Shown piece after piece: positions 40,029-49,421 of a stretch of 64,000 bases of DNA. The stretch spans positions 62,001 through 126,000 of the forward strand of contig JAKQEQ010000019.1 in the NCBI GenBank assembly GCA_029556545.1, given 5' to 3'. The notes beneath the pieces were generated by a model. The model ran no database searches, was not told where the DNA came from, and saw only the letters and a program-made list of their open reading frames with translations. The DNA is from Candidatus Hydrogenedentota bacterium. GTDB lineage: Bacteria; Hydrogenedentota; Hydrogenedentia; Hydrogenedentales; JAGMZX01. Position 1 is the stretch's first letter, and each line of letters begins with the position of its first letter. Position numbers and translations under genes: made by a program.

Positions 40029-42422
40029 ATGTTGCTGTCATCATCCTGTATCGTGCTGTGCGCATTCCTGGCCTCGCCGCCTGGAGCGGAGTTCTTCGCG
40101 GCGCGGCCCGTATGGGCGCCGGGCCGCGAATCGGAAAAGAACCTGACGCTGGGCTTCCGCGCCGTCCTTGATGCGCCCGGCAACGGCCCCGTAACGTTGC
40201 GCCTGGCCGCGTCCACGCTGTATCGCGCCTTTGTAAATGGCGAATTCATCGCTCACGGGCCCGCGCGCGCCGCGCACGGTTTCTATCGTGTGGATGAATG
40301 GGACCTGACGCCGCATTTGAAGCCCGGCGAGAACGTCCTGGCCGTCGAGGTCGCCGGCTACAACGCCAATAGCTACTACGTGCTCGACCAACCCGCTTTC
40401 CTTCAGGCCGAAGTCGTCGCCGGAACGCAGGTACTTGCCGCTACGAACGCCGACGCCGCCGGGTTCGACGCCTGCATCGTCGAGGAGCGTCTACAGAAGG
40501 TGCAGCGATACAGTTTCCAGCGCCCCTTCATCGAGGTGTATCGCCTTGGGCCGGGCGCTGACCGGTGGCGGGTCGATTCAGAGCATCCTATGCAGTCTGT
40601 TGCGCTGGCGGAGACGGAGCCGAAGGCGCTGCTGCCTCGTGGCGTGCCGTACCCGCGCTTTGACGTTCTCGCGCCGGTCGCGCACACGGCCTGCGGCGCA
40701 CTCGAACGCCTCGACCCCGCTCCGAAGTTCTGGAAAGACCGCAGCCTGACCGGTGTCGGTCCGAAACTCGGCGGTTATCCCGAGTCGGAACTTGATGTCG
40801 TTCCTTCGATCGAGATGCAGCAATACCGCAACAAGGCACTGCACGCCATTGACGCCCCGTATCTTTCAGAACGCCCGTTGCCCCTGTCCGCAATGGATTT
40901 CCACATCCTTGATTTCGGACGCAACTTGAGCGGCTTCCTCCGTTGCCGCGTATCCTGCGCCGTTCCAACGCGGCTCTACGTCCTGTTCGACGAAATGCTC
41001 CTCGATAACGACGTCAACTTCCGGCGTCTCGGCACGGTAAGCGTTCTGACCTATGACCTTGTCGCCGGGGACTACGGCCTGGAAAGCTTCGAACCGTACA
41101 CGCTGCGCTACGCCAAGTTTGTCGTCCTGGAAGGGGCGTGCGAGATCGACCACGTTGGCCTGCGGACCTATGAGAACCCGGATTCCGCCCGCGCCTACTT
41201 CGCGTGTTCCGACCCGCGGCTCAACCGCATCTTCGAGGCCGCCCGTGCCACCTTCGCGCAGAACGCCGTCGATGTATTCATGGACTGTCCGTCGCGCGAA
41301 CGCGCCGGTTGGCTCTGCGACTCGTATTTCACCGCGGAGAGCGCGCTGGTCCTGTGCGGAGATACGAAGGTCGAGCGCAACTTCCTCGAAAACTTCGCGC
41401 TGCCCGAGCGGTTTGCACACCTGCCCGACGGCATGCTGCCTATGTGCTATCCCTCGGACCACTACGACGGCGTCTTCATCCCGAACTGGGCGCTGTGGTG
41501 CGTCGTGCAGGCGGCAGCCTACCTCGATCGCAGCGGAGATCGCGCCACCATAGACGCGCTGCGTCCGAAAGTCCTCGGCCTTTTCGACTACTTCAAGCGC
41601 TTCGAGAACGAAGACGGCCTACTCGAAAAGCTTGAAAGCTGGGTCTTCGTCGAGTGGTCGCGAGCCAATGATTTCACCCAGGACGTAAATTACCCCTCGA
41701 ACATGCTCTACGCCGCCGCGCTCGCCGCCGCCGCCCGCCTCTATGATCTGCCGGAACTCGAGAGCAAGGCGGCCCGCCTCCGCGACACCCTCCGCGCGCA
41801 CGCCTTCGACGGCGCGTTCTTCGTGGATAACGCTGTGCGCAAGGACGGCGTCCTGCGGCGCACCGACAACAAATCCGAAGTCTGCCAGTACTTCGCCCTC
41901 TTCTTCGACGTGGCCTCGCCCGAGTCGCATCCCGAGTTGTGGCGCGTGCTTCGCGATGAGTTCGGTCCGAATCGAAAGGAGACCAAGGCCCACCCCGACG
42001 TCCATTTCGCGAACATGTTCGTCGGCAACATATTGCGCCTCGAACTGCTCTCGCGCTACGGCGCGCACCGCCGACTCGTCGAGGAACTATGTGGTTACTT
42101 CTACCACATGGCGGAAATCACGGGCACGCTTTGGGAGAACGACGGCGACTACGCGAGTCTGAACCACGGGTTCGCCTCGCACGCCGCCGTCTCACTGTTC
42201 CGTGACGTCCTGGGCGTGCAAGTGGATCCCGTGAAGCGCGGGGTGCGCGTGCAATTTCCCGACACCGGGATTACGTGGTGCGAAGGCGTCATTCCTGTGG
42301 GCGAAGGCGCGGTCCGGCTGCGTTGGGAACGCGACGGCGACCGGGTCCGCTACCGGTTGCGCGTGCCCGAAGGCTATGCGGAGTTCCTGGACGAGAATCG
42401 AGGGGCCATCCGCGAGGAATAG
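40029..42422 (+). CDS. Alpha-L-rhamnosidase-like protein (GH78 type)
   Basis: A 797-residue protein with a signal peptide (LLSSSCIVLCAFLASPPGA). The first 200 residues contain a GH78-type N-terminal jelly roll (YRAFVNGEFIAHGPAR, NVLAVEVAGY). The catalytic (alpha/alpha)6 barrel begins about residue 390 with the signature VFMDCPSRERAGWLCDSYF, matching the GH78 DCPxRxExxGW pattern with the general acid region, and WVFVEWSRANDF, GTLWEN and LNHGFASHAAVSL follow. A C-terminal beta module ends the chain. It would release terminal L-rhamnose outside the cytoplasm. GH78 relatives with other specificities exist. Confidence 0.85.
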   Translation: MLLSSSCIVLCAFLASPPGAEFFAARPVWAPGRESEKNLTLGFRAVLDAPGNGPVTLRLAASTLYRAFVNGEFIAHGPARAAHGFYRVDEWDLTPHLKPGENVLAVEVAGYNANSYYVLDQPAFLQAEVVAGTQVLAATNADAAGFDACIVEERLQKVQRYSFQRPFIEVYRLGPGADRWRVDSEHPMQSVALAETEPKALLPRGVPYPRFDVLAPVAHTACGALERLDPAPKFWKDRSLTGVGPKLGGYPESELDVVPSIEMQQYRNKALHAIDAPYLSERPLPLSAMDFHILDFGRNLSGFLRCRVSCAVPTRLYVLFDEMLLDNDVNFRRLGTVSVLTYDLVAGDYGLESFEPYTLRYAKFVVLEGACEIDHVGLRTYENPDSARAYFACSDPRLNRIFEAARATFAQNAVDVFMDCPSRERAGWLCDSYFTAESALVLCGDTKVERNFLENFALPERFAHLPDGMLPMCYPSDHYDGVFIPNWALWCVVQAAAYLDRSGDRATIDALRPKVLGLFDYFKRFENEDGLLEKLESWVFVEWSRANDFTQDVNYPSNMLYAAALAAAARLYDLPELESKAARLRDTLRAHAFDGAFFVDNAVRKDGVLRRTDNKSEVCQYFALFFDVASPESHPELWRVLRDEFGPNRKETKAHPDVHFANMFVGNILRLELLSRYGAHRRLVEELCGYFYHMAEITGTLWENDGDYASLNHGFASHAAVSLFRDVLGVQVDPVKRGVRVQFPDTGITWCEGVIPVGEGAVRLRWERDGDRVRYRLRVPEGYAEFLDENRGAIREE

Positions 42423-42437
42423 CGACGGGGAAGAGGC

Positions 42438-43343
42438 CTATTCGTCTTGGAATTCTTCTTCGGGGGAGATCAGCGGGACCAGCGCGTCCAACGTAAGGGC
42501 CTTGCCAACCGTCGCGGCTTGGCGCGTCCAGAGGGCGCACCATTCTTCGTGTCCTTCCAGCTTCGAGTCTCCGATCTCGGCGGCCCACAGCGTGCGCAAC
42601 GCTTCGAGACTCGCGTTACGCATACCACGGTCCGCGCCGCCCAGGAGACTGATAAGCGCGGGGCTCGCAGCTTTGGCGTCCAGGTGTGCCAGCGCGTATA
42701 CCGTCCGGAGTTGCACCTCGGGCATGGGGTCCACCAACCCGCGCGTGACAAGGGCCGCGCTGGCCTTGTCCTCGAGAATGCCCAACAGTTCGATGGCCTT
42801 CGCCCGCGTCCCGAAAAATGGGTGTGTCACAGCCTGCCGGATGGTCCCGAGGACGCGGGGCGCGTCAAGGTAGGCAAGCGTCTCGAGAACCCACGGCGAA
42901 AGACGGTGCGAGACTTCCTCGAAGCGAAAACTAACATACGGGACTACGTCCAGGTTCGTTTGCATGGCGATGATCTGTTCGCGCACCTGTATCCGATCCT
43001 CCTCGCGCTGCAATTGCTGTATCAACGCATCGACCTTGCGCCGTTGCTCGGCATTCAGGCCAAAGCGCGCCGTGAGCGTCTTATCCTGTTCCGCCCAGCG
43101 GCGAAGTGCCGCCTCACGATCGATACGACCGATGCGGTTGTTCCGCTCGAGGCGCAGGACCTCCGCCTCACGGTACACGACTCGGCGGTGGCCTATCTCG
43201 ACTTGGTACGTGCCGTTCGGCAACATCGAGATGGCGCCGTCAATCCGAACGCCGTTCTTCAGATAGAGCGTATCCGCCGGCGCCAGCCCGCCGCCGAGCG
43301 CGCACGCCATCAGCAAGGTTGTGCCCAAACCACGCATAATCAT
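42438..43343 (-). CDS. Exported HEAT-repeat-like protein
   Basis: A 301-residue protein with a signal peptide (GLGTTLLMACALGGGLAPA). A short beta segment (DTLYLKNGVRIDGAISML) resembles an SH3-like barrel; a coiled-coil-like helix (about 100-130) and two or three HEAT-like helical repeats (ETLAYLDAPRVLGTIRQAV, ALVTRGLVDPMPEVQLRTVYAL) follow. Such repeats bind proteins. ATG 43343 has AGGAGG five bases upstream; ATG 43337 is an alternative. It is the last gene of the pseudopilin operon, about 50 bases downstream of the PilX-like gene. Confidence 0.65.
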   Translation of the reverse strand: MIMRGLGTTLLMACALGGGLAPADTLYLKNGVRIDGAISMLPNGTYQVEIGHRRVVYREAEVLRLERNNRIGRIDREAALRRWAEQDKTLTARFGLNAEQRRKVDALIQQLQREEDRIQVREQIIAMQTNLDVVPYVSFRFEEVSHRLSPWVLETLAYLDAPRVLGTIRQAVTHPFFGTRAKAIELLGILEDKASAALVTRGLVDPMPEVQLRTVYALAHLDAKAASPALISLLGGADRGMRNASLEALRTLWAAEIGDSKLEGHEEWCALWTRQAATVGKALTLDALVPLISPEEEFQDE

Positions 43344-43394
43344 CCACACCTCCTATTCCTGTCATTCCGTGTTTGCTTGCGTCCGGGGGCCTGC

Positions 43395-45716
43395 TCATCC
43401 TTCGGTCTGCACGGCGTCCGCCCGGGCGTAGTAGAACGCCCCCCGCTCGATGGTTACCATCGTCGCGTCTTGTACCCCGAGGAACCGCTGGACTCTCGGG
43501 TCGTAATCCAGCCGGAACCCCTCGGGCGCGAACACGCCGAGGTCCGCCGCGATGACGCCGCCCCGGATGTGCATTTTCCCGAGCGTGTTCGAGTAGTGGC
43601 GGGTCTTGCTCCGCACAAGCTGGAAAATCGCGTTGTTGCTGTAGAGCAGCCCGTCGAATTTCCAAGGCCGCCCGCTCGAAGGGCGCGTCATCTCATCGGC
43701 GTGCCAGATTCTCCGCAACGTGTCTTCGGATATCCAGTTACCCTGCGGATTCACATAATGGTATGCCGCGCGGTCCAGGATCGAGAGGTCGTAGCCCTTC
43801 TCGATCATGTAGTCCACAAGCAGCTTCACGCCGCTTTCGTTGTACTTCACCGCGTGCTCGTCGCCGGCGTCATACACGTAGAGCAGGTCCGGCTGACTCT
43901 CGCGCAGGCCATAAAAACGCGGCGTATGGCTCGGGTCGGCGAGCGCCCGCTCGAGTTCCATCATGTTGAAAAGTTTCAGCTCGGAGGTCGTGAAACTGAA
44001 TTGCTGGCCCTGCCGCCCCGCCACGATCTCGCCGGAGTCAACGGACCACTGGTCGAAATAGCCCCAATTCAGCGTCTCCGTCTTGCCGCTGATGGTGACA
44101 TTGTTCGAGCGGTTCGCGTCCCGCGCGTGAATGCTGTACTTCGTCCAGTCCGGAAACTTATCATTGTTCCGCTTGCTGTGGTTGACGCCGCGCACGGTCA
44201 GGTAATCGCCCATCAACACGCTGCCGCCCGCCACAACGGCGAACAGGTTCTCGTTGCCGTGTTCGTCCTGCCCGAATTCGCCGGGCGCGTCCGCATACGT
44301 GACATCGCCCATGACGTACACATTCCCGCGCACGAGCAATTGTCCCCGGCCCTTGATCGGCCCCTTGATGACCAAGTCCCCGTTCACCGCCACCTTGTCG
44401 CGGATGACAATCGGGTCGTAGTCCGTGCCTACGAGGAACAGGTTGCCGTCGTAAGCGCCCGTGGACTCCAACTGCCCCAGCGCGCCGTTCGACGCCGTCG
44501 GCAGGCCGTCGCCGGTGTAAGCGTCGCCCGCAGGCACGCCATAGGCGATGCCCGCCGTGATCGCGCCGCCCGCCTCTTCCGGCGGCAGCTCGAAAGTGAT
44601 AGCGCCGTTCGCGCTGTTGACGACCACCTCGAACTCGGCCTCGTCCACGTAGCGGTCGTTGTTCTCATCCGGGAAAGGCGCGGGGAACGACTGAGGGAGC
44701 GGCCCGTCCGTCTGCTGCTGCGGATCAAGCGGATAGTCCATATACAGGTTTGCGAAGGGGAGGAGGTCGCCGCTATCATCTGTCGCGCCGTTTACCAGCG
44801 GCGTCGTAACCATCGCGCCGCTGCCGGTCTGGGTGAGTTTGCCGTCCGTGCCGCTGAATTGGTATCCCTTGAAACGGGTGTCCGACGCGAGTCCGGCGGG
44901 CGAATACAGGCTGCCGTTTTCCTTGTAGACCTTGCCGCGCGTGTAGAGGGTGCCCGCCACGTTTGAATAGGCTTCGTTTTGCCGCACCAGCATGGACTCG
45001 AGCGAGGCCACCTTGATCCGGTCGAAGCTGCCGTACAAGCCGGGATCCGTATTGCGCTCGAGCAGAAGCGAACGGATTTCGGCGTGGCACAACAGACAGC
45101 TGATGTTATTTGCGAGCACGGCGAACTGGCTGCCTTCAAAAGGTTGCCCGCCGATGAACAAGCCCTGCACGGCCGCTTTGCGCTTGCCGCCGACCTCGGC
45201 GGTGGCGCGGATGGTGACGTCGGTCGCTGCGAGGTGGTCGTTCCGCACCACGTGAAGCGACTCGATTCGCGCGATTTCACGCTGTGTGTTCGGGTCGATC
45301 AACGCGACCGGCTCGTTCAGCAGGGAAAAACCGTGGGCTTCATAGGAGGTTGGCCACGACTCCCAACCGTCGCGCCCGTTGTTGTTCGATTCCCCGGGGT
45401 CCTGGACCCCGTTACCGTTCAGGTCCTCCGTGTTTGGTATTCCGCGTTGGGAATCCAAGTAGTAGCGATACGATGCCCAGTTCCCCGTGGTGTTCCCATT
45501 CGTCACAATATACTGATGCCACAATTCCTCGATGGCCAAGTCGATCCCCGCCTTCACCGCCTCATCGAGCACGATGTTGCTGTAAGCGTGGTCCGCCTCG
45601 CGCTTCTCGGTGGTCACGCGGGCCATCATGAGCCCGAGTGCCCCCAGAATGACGATGATGGTGAACATCGCAAAAATCAGGGCCATGCCCTCTTGGCGTT
45701 GTCGATTTGTACTCAT
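43395..45716 (-). CDS. Large PilX-like exported protein with CXXCH motif
   Basis: A 773-residue protein. The N-terminus RQRQEGMALIFAMFTIIVIL is a prepilin-type sequence (cleavage after G10) but lacks the usual Glu5, as in PilX. A calcium-loop-like DLNGNGVQDPGE sits near residue 98-109 and DENNDRYVDEAEFE further on. A CLLCH motif (about residues 207-211) has the c-type haem pattern. Further on, long beta-strand repeats (DKVAVNGDLVIKGPIKGRGQ) resemble beta-helix or bactofilin-like surfaces. It lies between the minor pseudopilin genes and the HEAT-repeat gene. ATG 45716 follows GGAGGT. Confidence 0.7.
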   Translation of the reverse strand: MSTNRQRQEGMALIFAMFTIIVILGALGLMMARVTTEKREADHAYSNIVLDEAVKAGIDLAIEELWHQYIVTNGNTTGNWASYRYYLDSQRGIPNTEDLNGNGVQDPGESNNNGRDGWESWPTSYEAHGFSLLNEPVALIDPNTQREIARIESLHVVRNDHLAATDVTIRATAEVGGKRKAAVQGLFIGGQPFEGSQFAVLANNISCLLCHAEIRSLLLERNTDPGLYGSFDRIKVASLESMLVRQNEAYSNVAGTLYTRGKVYKENGSLYSPAGLASDTRFKGYQFSGTDGKLTQTGSGAMVTTPLVNGATDDSGDLLPFANLYMDYPLDPQQQTDGPLPQSFPAPFPDENNDRYVDEAEFEVVVNSANGAITFELPPEEAGGAITAGIAYGVPAGDAYTGDGLPTASNGALGQLESTGAYDGNLFLVGTDYDPIVIRDKVAVNGDLVIKGPIKGRGQLLVRGNVYVMGDVTYADAPGEFGQDEHGNENLFAVVAGGSVLMGDYLTVRGVNHSKRNNDKFPDWTKYSIHARDANRSNNVTISGKTETLNWGYFDQWSVDSGEIVAGRQGQQFSFTTSELKLFNMMELERALADPSHTPRFYGLRESQPDLLYVYDAGDEHAVKYNESGVKLLVDYMIEKGYDLSILDRAAYHYVNPQGNWISEDTLRRIWHADEMTRPSSGRPWKFDGLLYSNNAIFQLVRSKTRHYSNTLGKMHIRGGVIAADLGVFAPEGFRLDYDPRVQRFLGVQDATMVTIERGAFYYARADAVQTEG

Positions 45717-45748
45717 ACGCGTAACCTCCACTATACTCGCGGCGGGTC

Positions 45749-46378
45749 TCAGTTCAGGAACTGTATCTCGCTCTCGAGCTCCTGCCGTGCAATCAGCCCA
45801 TTGCCCGGTCCGTAGCGCACGGTCGCCTCCAGGCGAATCCGTAATCGCGTTGTGCGGTTGTCGTTTGATGCGGCGTTCTCGAGCAGCTCGAATTCCACCG
45901 CGCTCAGATTGTTTGCGCCGCCTACCGGCGTCGCGACGTCGCCTATCTGGCGAACGATCCGCCGGGTCAGCATCCCGTCGCTATTCGCGTCCTCGCCCGG
46001 GTCCAGAAGAGCGTTGTCATCCGTGTCTTCATGTTCGAACAGAAACGTGATCGGCCCCGTCCACGTAAAGCCCTGTATGGAGGCGTCCGGAATTGGGCGA
46101 TAGAACCGCACCGAGCGCCCGTCAGGCGCCAAGGAAATGGGCTCGACGCCTTCGGGGTTTATCACGGACTGTGCCTTGGGGGGGGCGTAGGCCAGTTCGA
46201 GGTCCGTGGTGAGCGTGCTCATCACGTCGCGTAATTCCCGCTGCGCCTCGCTTTGCGCCGCGATCAGGGATTGCGACTCGTAAGTCGAACGAATGGCGAT
46301 GAAGCCCAACAACGACACGATGCTGAATACCCCCATCGCTACCATGACCTCGATCAATGTAAAGCCGTGCTTGCGCAT
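45749..46378 (-). CDS. Pseudopilin, PilW-like
   Basis: A 209-residue type IV pilin-like protein. The prepilin leader HGFTLIEVMVAMGVFSIVSL has the G/F cleavage site and Glu5; the body carries the calcium-loop-like DTDDNALLDPGEDANSDGM. It would be a minor pseudopilin of a type IV pilus or type II secretion system. It lies 12 bases after the PilV-like gene and 32 bases before the PilX-like one, all in one operon. The rest of the machinery is not in this window. Confidence 0.8.
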   Translation of the reverse strand: MRKHGFTLIEVMVAMGVFSIVSLLGFIAIRSTYESQSLIAAQSEAQRELRDVMSTLTTDLELAYAPPKAQSVINPEGVEPISLAPDGRSVRFYRPIPDASIQGFTWTGPITFLFEHEDTDDNALLDPGEDANSDGMLTRRIVRQIGDVATPVGGANNLSAVEFELLENAASNDNRTTRLRIRLEATVRYGPGNGLIARQELESEIQFLN

Positions 46379-46390
46379 AACCGGTCCCTC

Positions 46391-46852
46391 CTATTGGTCC
46401 GTGAGCAGGGTCGCCAATTGCGCTTGCATCGCCCGCCCGCGACGGTCCAGCCACGTGCCGGTTACCAGCACGCGGATGGGGTTATCGTTCGCGGCGGCGG
46501 GACTGCCCTCGGCGTTGAAACACGCGACCGTCAATCGGTGCTCGCGCAACATCGTGCCCCCCTGCTCCAGCTTCAGAAACGCCGGCCACCCCGCGCTCTC
46601 GTGCTCCGCGACCCAGCCGAGGAGAGATTCGGGGAAGTCCGCCGCGTATTCGTGTCGCTTCTCGCGCAGGACGCCCAGAACCGCCCGACACGAATTCAGC
46701 GCCTCGATGCGCTGCTTTTGTATGTCTATCGACACATAGAAAGATACGAGCGATTGGGCCGTCACCGCCATCACGCCCGCAAGAACCGCCACTGCCAGCG
46801 TGACCTCCATGAGCGACATGCCCCCCTCTGCTCGCACCCGTTCCAGCGACAT
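46391..46852 (-). CDS. Pseudopilin, PilV-like
   Basis: A 153-residue protein with a prepilin leader (GGMSLMEVTLAVAVLAGVMA; G11/M12 cleavage, Glu at position 5) and a short helix plus beta-rich body. It is the first gene of the pseudopilin operon and probably initiates pseudopilus assembly. A candidate promoter lies about 215 bases upstream. Confidence 0.78.
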   Translation of the reverse strand: MSLERVRAEGGMSLMEVTLAVAVLAGVMAVTAQSLVSFYVSIDIQKQRIEALNSCRAVLGVLREKRHEYAADFPESLLGWVAEHESAGWPAFLKLEQGGTMLREHRLTVACFNAEGSPAAANDNPIRVLVTGTWLDRRGRAMQAQLATLLTDQ

Positions 46853-47212
46853 GGCCTATCCTCCGTTCGATATTGTCGCGAGGCGGACGTCGGGGAGCCT
46901 TTAGCCGCCGCCGCACGTATCAAACCACCTCACGACAAACCTACAACCACTGCACCACACCGCTGCCACACATCTATTGGACCCGCCTACATAGGCCTCG
47001 CCGACTCGTCCCCAGTAGCGCATCACTCGCCAATCACTCAACCCTTGATTCGGGTTCCGTAGCGAATTATACCCCTAAGACGCCGGATTATGCAAGTGCC
47101 GCCGCCGCCCGCGGCCGCGTCGCCCGCCACACGGGCTCCCGTCATCGCGCACCCCCGCCCCGCCTCGCCGGGCGCTTCGCCAGGCCGCTATTCCCGAGCC
47201 CCGCCGCCATGC
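46853..47212. other. 360-bp intergenic region with long pseudopilin leader
   Basis: No gene is seen. It lies upstream of the pseudopilin operon and downstream of the GntR-type regulator, both on the reverse strand. A promoter at 47066-47095 would give the operon an untranslated leader of about 200 bases, rich in G and T on the coding strand. Confidence 0.5.
47066..47095 (-). promoter_or_regulatory. Candidate promoter of the pseudopilin operon
   Basis: On the reverse strand, TTGCAT, 18 bases, TATAAT. The -10 box is perfect and the -35 box weak. It reads toward the PilV-like gene. Confidence 0.5.
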
Positions 47213-48310
47213 TCAGCAACCGACCGTAAAGCTGACATCATGTTCAAGCCGTATCTGTTGCGGAACTGCGGTCGGGTGCTCGATGCGCGCTTCGAGCAAC
47301 TGCGCCGCGGTCCGGCCCATTTCGTAGGATCGATGCCGCGCACACAGAAGCGGCACATCCACGCGGTCGGCAAGCCTATTATCATCGACAAGCGCCACCT
47401 CGATGTCGCTCGGGATGCCGTAGCCCAACCGCTCCAATTCCTCGATGAGCACCTCCGCGTGCCGCGCGGACGCGCACAGGATGGCCGTCGGGCGCTGCCG
47501 CAACCCGAGCAACGCGAGTATCTGCATGCGCAGCGGTTCGAGATCGTAGAGCGTTTCCGCCACGAGGAAGTCCGGGTTCAACGCCAAATCACTCGCAGCC
47601 AACCCGCGACGGAATCCCGTAAGCAGGTCCTCGTCTACCGTGCTCTCCGGCGGGAAACCGAGGAAGGCAACATCGTCGTGCCCGCGCCGCAGAAGCTCCC
47701 GTGTCAACGCAAACGCCATCTCGTCGTTCCGCGTTACCACGAAATCGGCATCAAAATGGTGCGCATAGCGGTCCACCAACACCAGCGCCCCGCCGTTCGC
47801 CCGGAAATGGCGCAGGAGGCCGATATTCTTCTCCGTGGCTCCGGTCAGCCAGAGTGCCCATCCATCTATACTCCCGCGACACATGTGCACCAAATGCTCG
47901 AATTCGTCCAGGCCATCGCCCCAATAAGGGGGCACCAACGCCTGATACCCGGATGCGATGGCTTGATGGATGAATCCCTGCATCAGTTTGTCCGCATGGT
48001 CCGATCCCGCCAGTGCACACACGCTGGCAGCAAGTGTGCCGCGCGAGAACGCCTGTGACTCCCCGCTCCGCGGACGCCGTGCCTTCACGAAGGACCCCCG
48101 GCCCGCCGTCCGAGAAAGATACCCCTCCATCTCCAGCCCTTGCAAGGCCTTACGTGCCGTGGACCGGCTCACGCCCATCTGCTTCGCGAGTTCAATTTCC
48201 GGCAAGATGCGCGCGCCCACCGGGAGTTCGCCTGTCTCGATACGTTCCTGCAGGGCGCGCTTCAATGACTCATAGAGCGGCAAGTCCGTCGACAGTTTCA
48301 CTGCCTGCAA
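47213..48310 (-). CDS. GntR-type regulator with LacI-like sensor domain
   Basis: A 365-residue transcription factor. The N-terminal winged helix (about 10-75, YESLKRALQERIETGELPVG ... LAKQMGVSRSTARKALQGLE) is of GntR type, and residues about 90-365 are a periplasmic-binding-protein-like sensor (DKLMQGFIHQAIASGYQALV, GHDDVAFLGFPPEST, PSDIEVALVDD). This AraR-like combination typically senses a sugar. Two near-identical 13-base elements lie upstream, so self-regulation and control of the divergent PHP gene are possible. Its ligand and other targets are unknown. Confidence 0.88.
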   Translation of the reverse strand: MQAVKLSTDLPLYESLKRALQERIETGELPVGARILPEIELAKQMGVSRSTARKALQGLEMEGYLSRTAGRGSFVKARRPRSGESQAFSRGTLAASVCALAGSDHADKLMQGFIHQAIASGYQALVPPYWGDGLDEFEHLVHMCRGSIDGWALWLTGATEKNIGLLRHFRANGGALVLVDRYAHHFDADFVVTRNDEMAFALTRELLRRGHDDVAFLGFPPESTVDEDLLTGFRRGLAASDLALNPDFLVAETLYDLEPLRMQILALLGLRQRPTAILCASARHAEVLIEELERLGYGIPSDIEVALVDDNRLADRVDVPLLCARHRSYEMGRTAAQLLEARIEHPTAVPQQIRLEHDVSFTVGC

Positions 48311-48378
48311 TTGCTCCGTTCCGGCGGTATAACGCCGTCTTGCATTACGCTTTCACTCCCCCCATAATAGCGTCCACC

Positions 48379-48476
48379 CGCGAGCGATTGTAACAAGCGC
48401 GCGGTCGCCGATACAACTCAAAAGGCCAACCAATAAGCCAAGAGCGGCGATTTGCGCTGTAATCGCGAGCGGTTGT
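48379..48476. promoter_or_regulatory. Pair of 13-base elements, candidate operators of the GntR-type regulator
   Basis: CGCGAGCGATTGT (48379-48391) and CGCGAGCGGTTGT (48464-48476) differ at one base and sit 85 bases apart in the divergent gap. Each continues into a small palindrome (TTGTAACAA and GGTTGTCGCAACC), as expected of a dimer site. Confidence 0.45.
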
Positions 48477-48521
48477 CGCAACCTTTTCCCAGTTCAACGG
48501 TACAGGCGCGGGCAAATTCCT

Positions 48522-49421
48522 ATGTCTTCTGATTGTCTCTCCCCGTGGCGGGTCTCGCTTCATGGCGGTCATTCGGGCGAATTCTGCGACCACGGCGACG
48601 GCACGCTCGAGGACGTCGTTCGCGCCGCAGTCGCGGTGGGATGCCCGGTCTACGGTCTCACCGAACACGCCCCGCGCGTCGAATCGCGATTTCTCTTTGC
48701 CGAGGAACGGGAAATGGGCTGGGACGTGCCGTATCTCGAAGACCTATTCGCGCGGTACGCCCGCCGCATGGACGCGCTCGCCGCGGAATACGCCGACCGC
48801 ATCGTGCTGCTCAAGGGTTTTGAGGTCGAGGTGGTGCCGAAAAGCCGATACGTCGAGATAATGACTGGTCTGCGCCGAGAACACAATTTCGAGTACATCG
48901 TCGGCTCGGTGCATTACGTCGATGAGGTCATCATCGACTATACCCAGGCGGAATTTGACCGCGCGGTCGCGCGTTGCGGCGGCCTCGAGGCGCTCGCCGT
49001 GCGCTACTACGAAACAGTCGCCGAGATGGTCGTCGCCCTGCGCCCCGAGATCGTCGGCCATTTCGACCTGGTCCGTAAGCAAGCGCCGGATGAAGCCTCG
49101 GTAAGCACCCCGCGCGTCCGCGTCGCGGCCTGTGCGGCCCTGGACACCGTGCGGGACTGTGGCGGCATACTCGATGTCAACACCTCGGGCTACCGGCGCG
49201 GCCTCGGGCGTCCATATCCTGCCCCCTGGATCGTCGAGGCCGCCCGCGCGCGCGGCATCCCGTTCGCCTTCGGCGACGACAGCCATCGCCCTTCCGAGGT
49301 AGGCGCGGGCATTAACGACGTCCGGGAGTACCTGCTAAGTCTCGGCGTCACGGAAATCGCCGTTCTTGCGCGGGGTCGGGCGGGTTTGGAACACCGTGCC
49401 GTCTCCTTGCTTGACGATTAA
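48522..49421 (+). CDS. PHP-domain histidinol-phosphatase-like hydrolase
   Basis: A 299-residue PHP phosphoesterase. Metal-site motifs are SLHGGHSGEFCDHGDGT near the start, GLTEHAPR, KGFEVEV, FEYIVGSVHYVDE, VGHFDLVRK and FAFGDDSHRPSEVG, as in HisK/HisJ histidinol phosphatases. The final step of histidine synthesis is the likely role. ATG 48522 is used. The gene is divergent from the GntR-type regulator. Confidence 0.82.
   Translation: MSSDCLSPWRVSLHGGHSGEFCDHGDGTLEDVVRAAVAVGCPVYGLTEHAPRVESRFLFAEEREMGWDVPYLEDLFARYARRMDALAAEYADRIVLLKGFEVEVVPKSRYVEIMTGLRREHNFEYIVGSVHYVDEVIIDYTQAEFDRAVARCGGLEALAVRYYETVAEMVVALRPEIVGHFDLVRKQAPDEASVSTPRVRVAACAALDTVRDCGGILDVNTSGYRRGLGRPYPAPWIVEAARARGIPFAFGDDSHRPSEVGAGINDVREYLLSLGVTEIAVLARGRAGLEHRAVSLLDD

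Noticed and set aside
42447-44966. 839-codon open frame on the + strand opposite the pseudopilin-operon genes
   Set aside because: Its product is Arg/His/Val-rich with no domain, and the opposite strand encodes proteins with clear signal, prepilin and repeat features. High GC content produces such long antisense frames.
45416-45440. Dockerin domain in the PilX-like protein
   Set aside because: Only single calcium-loop-like motifs are seen; the paired 22-residue repeats of a dockerin are absent.
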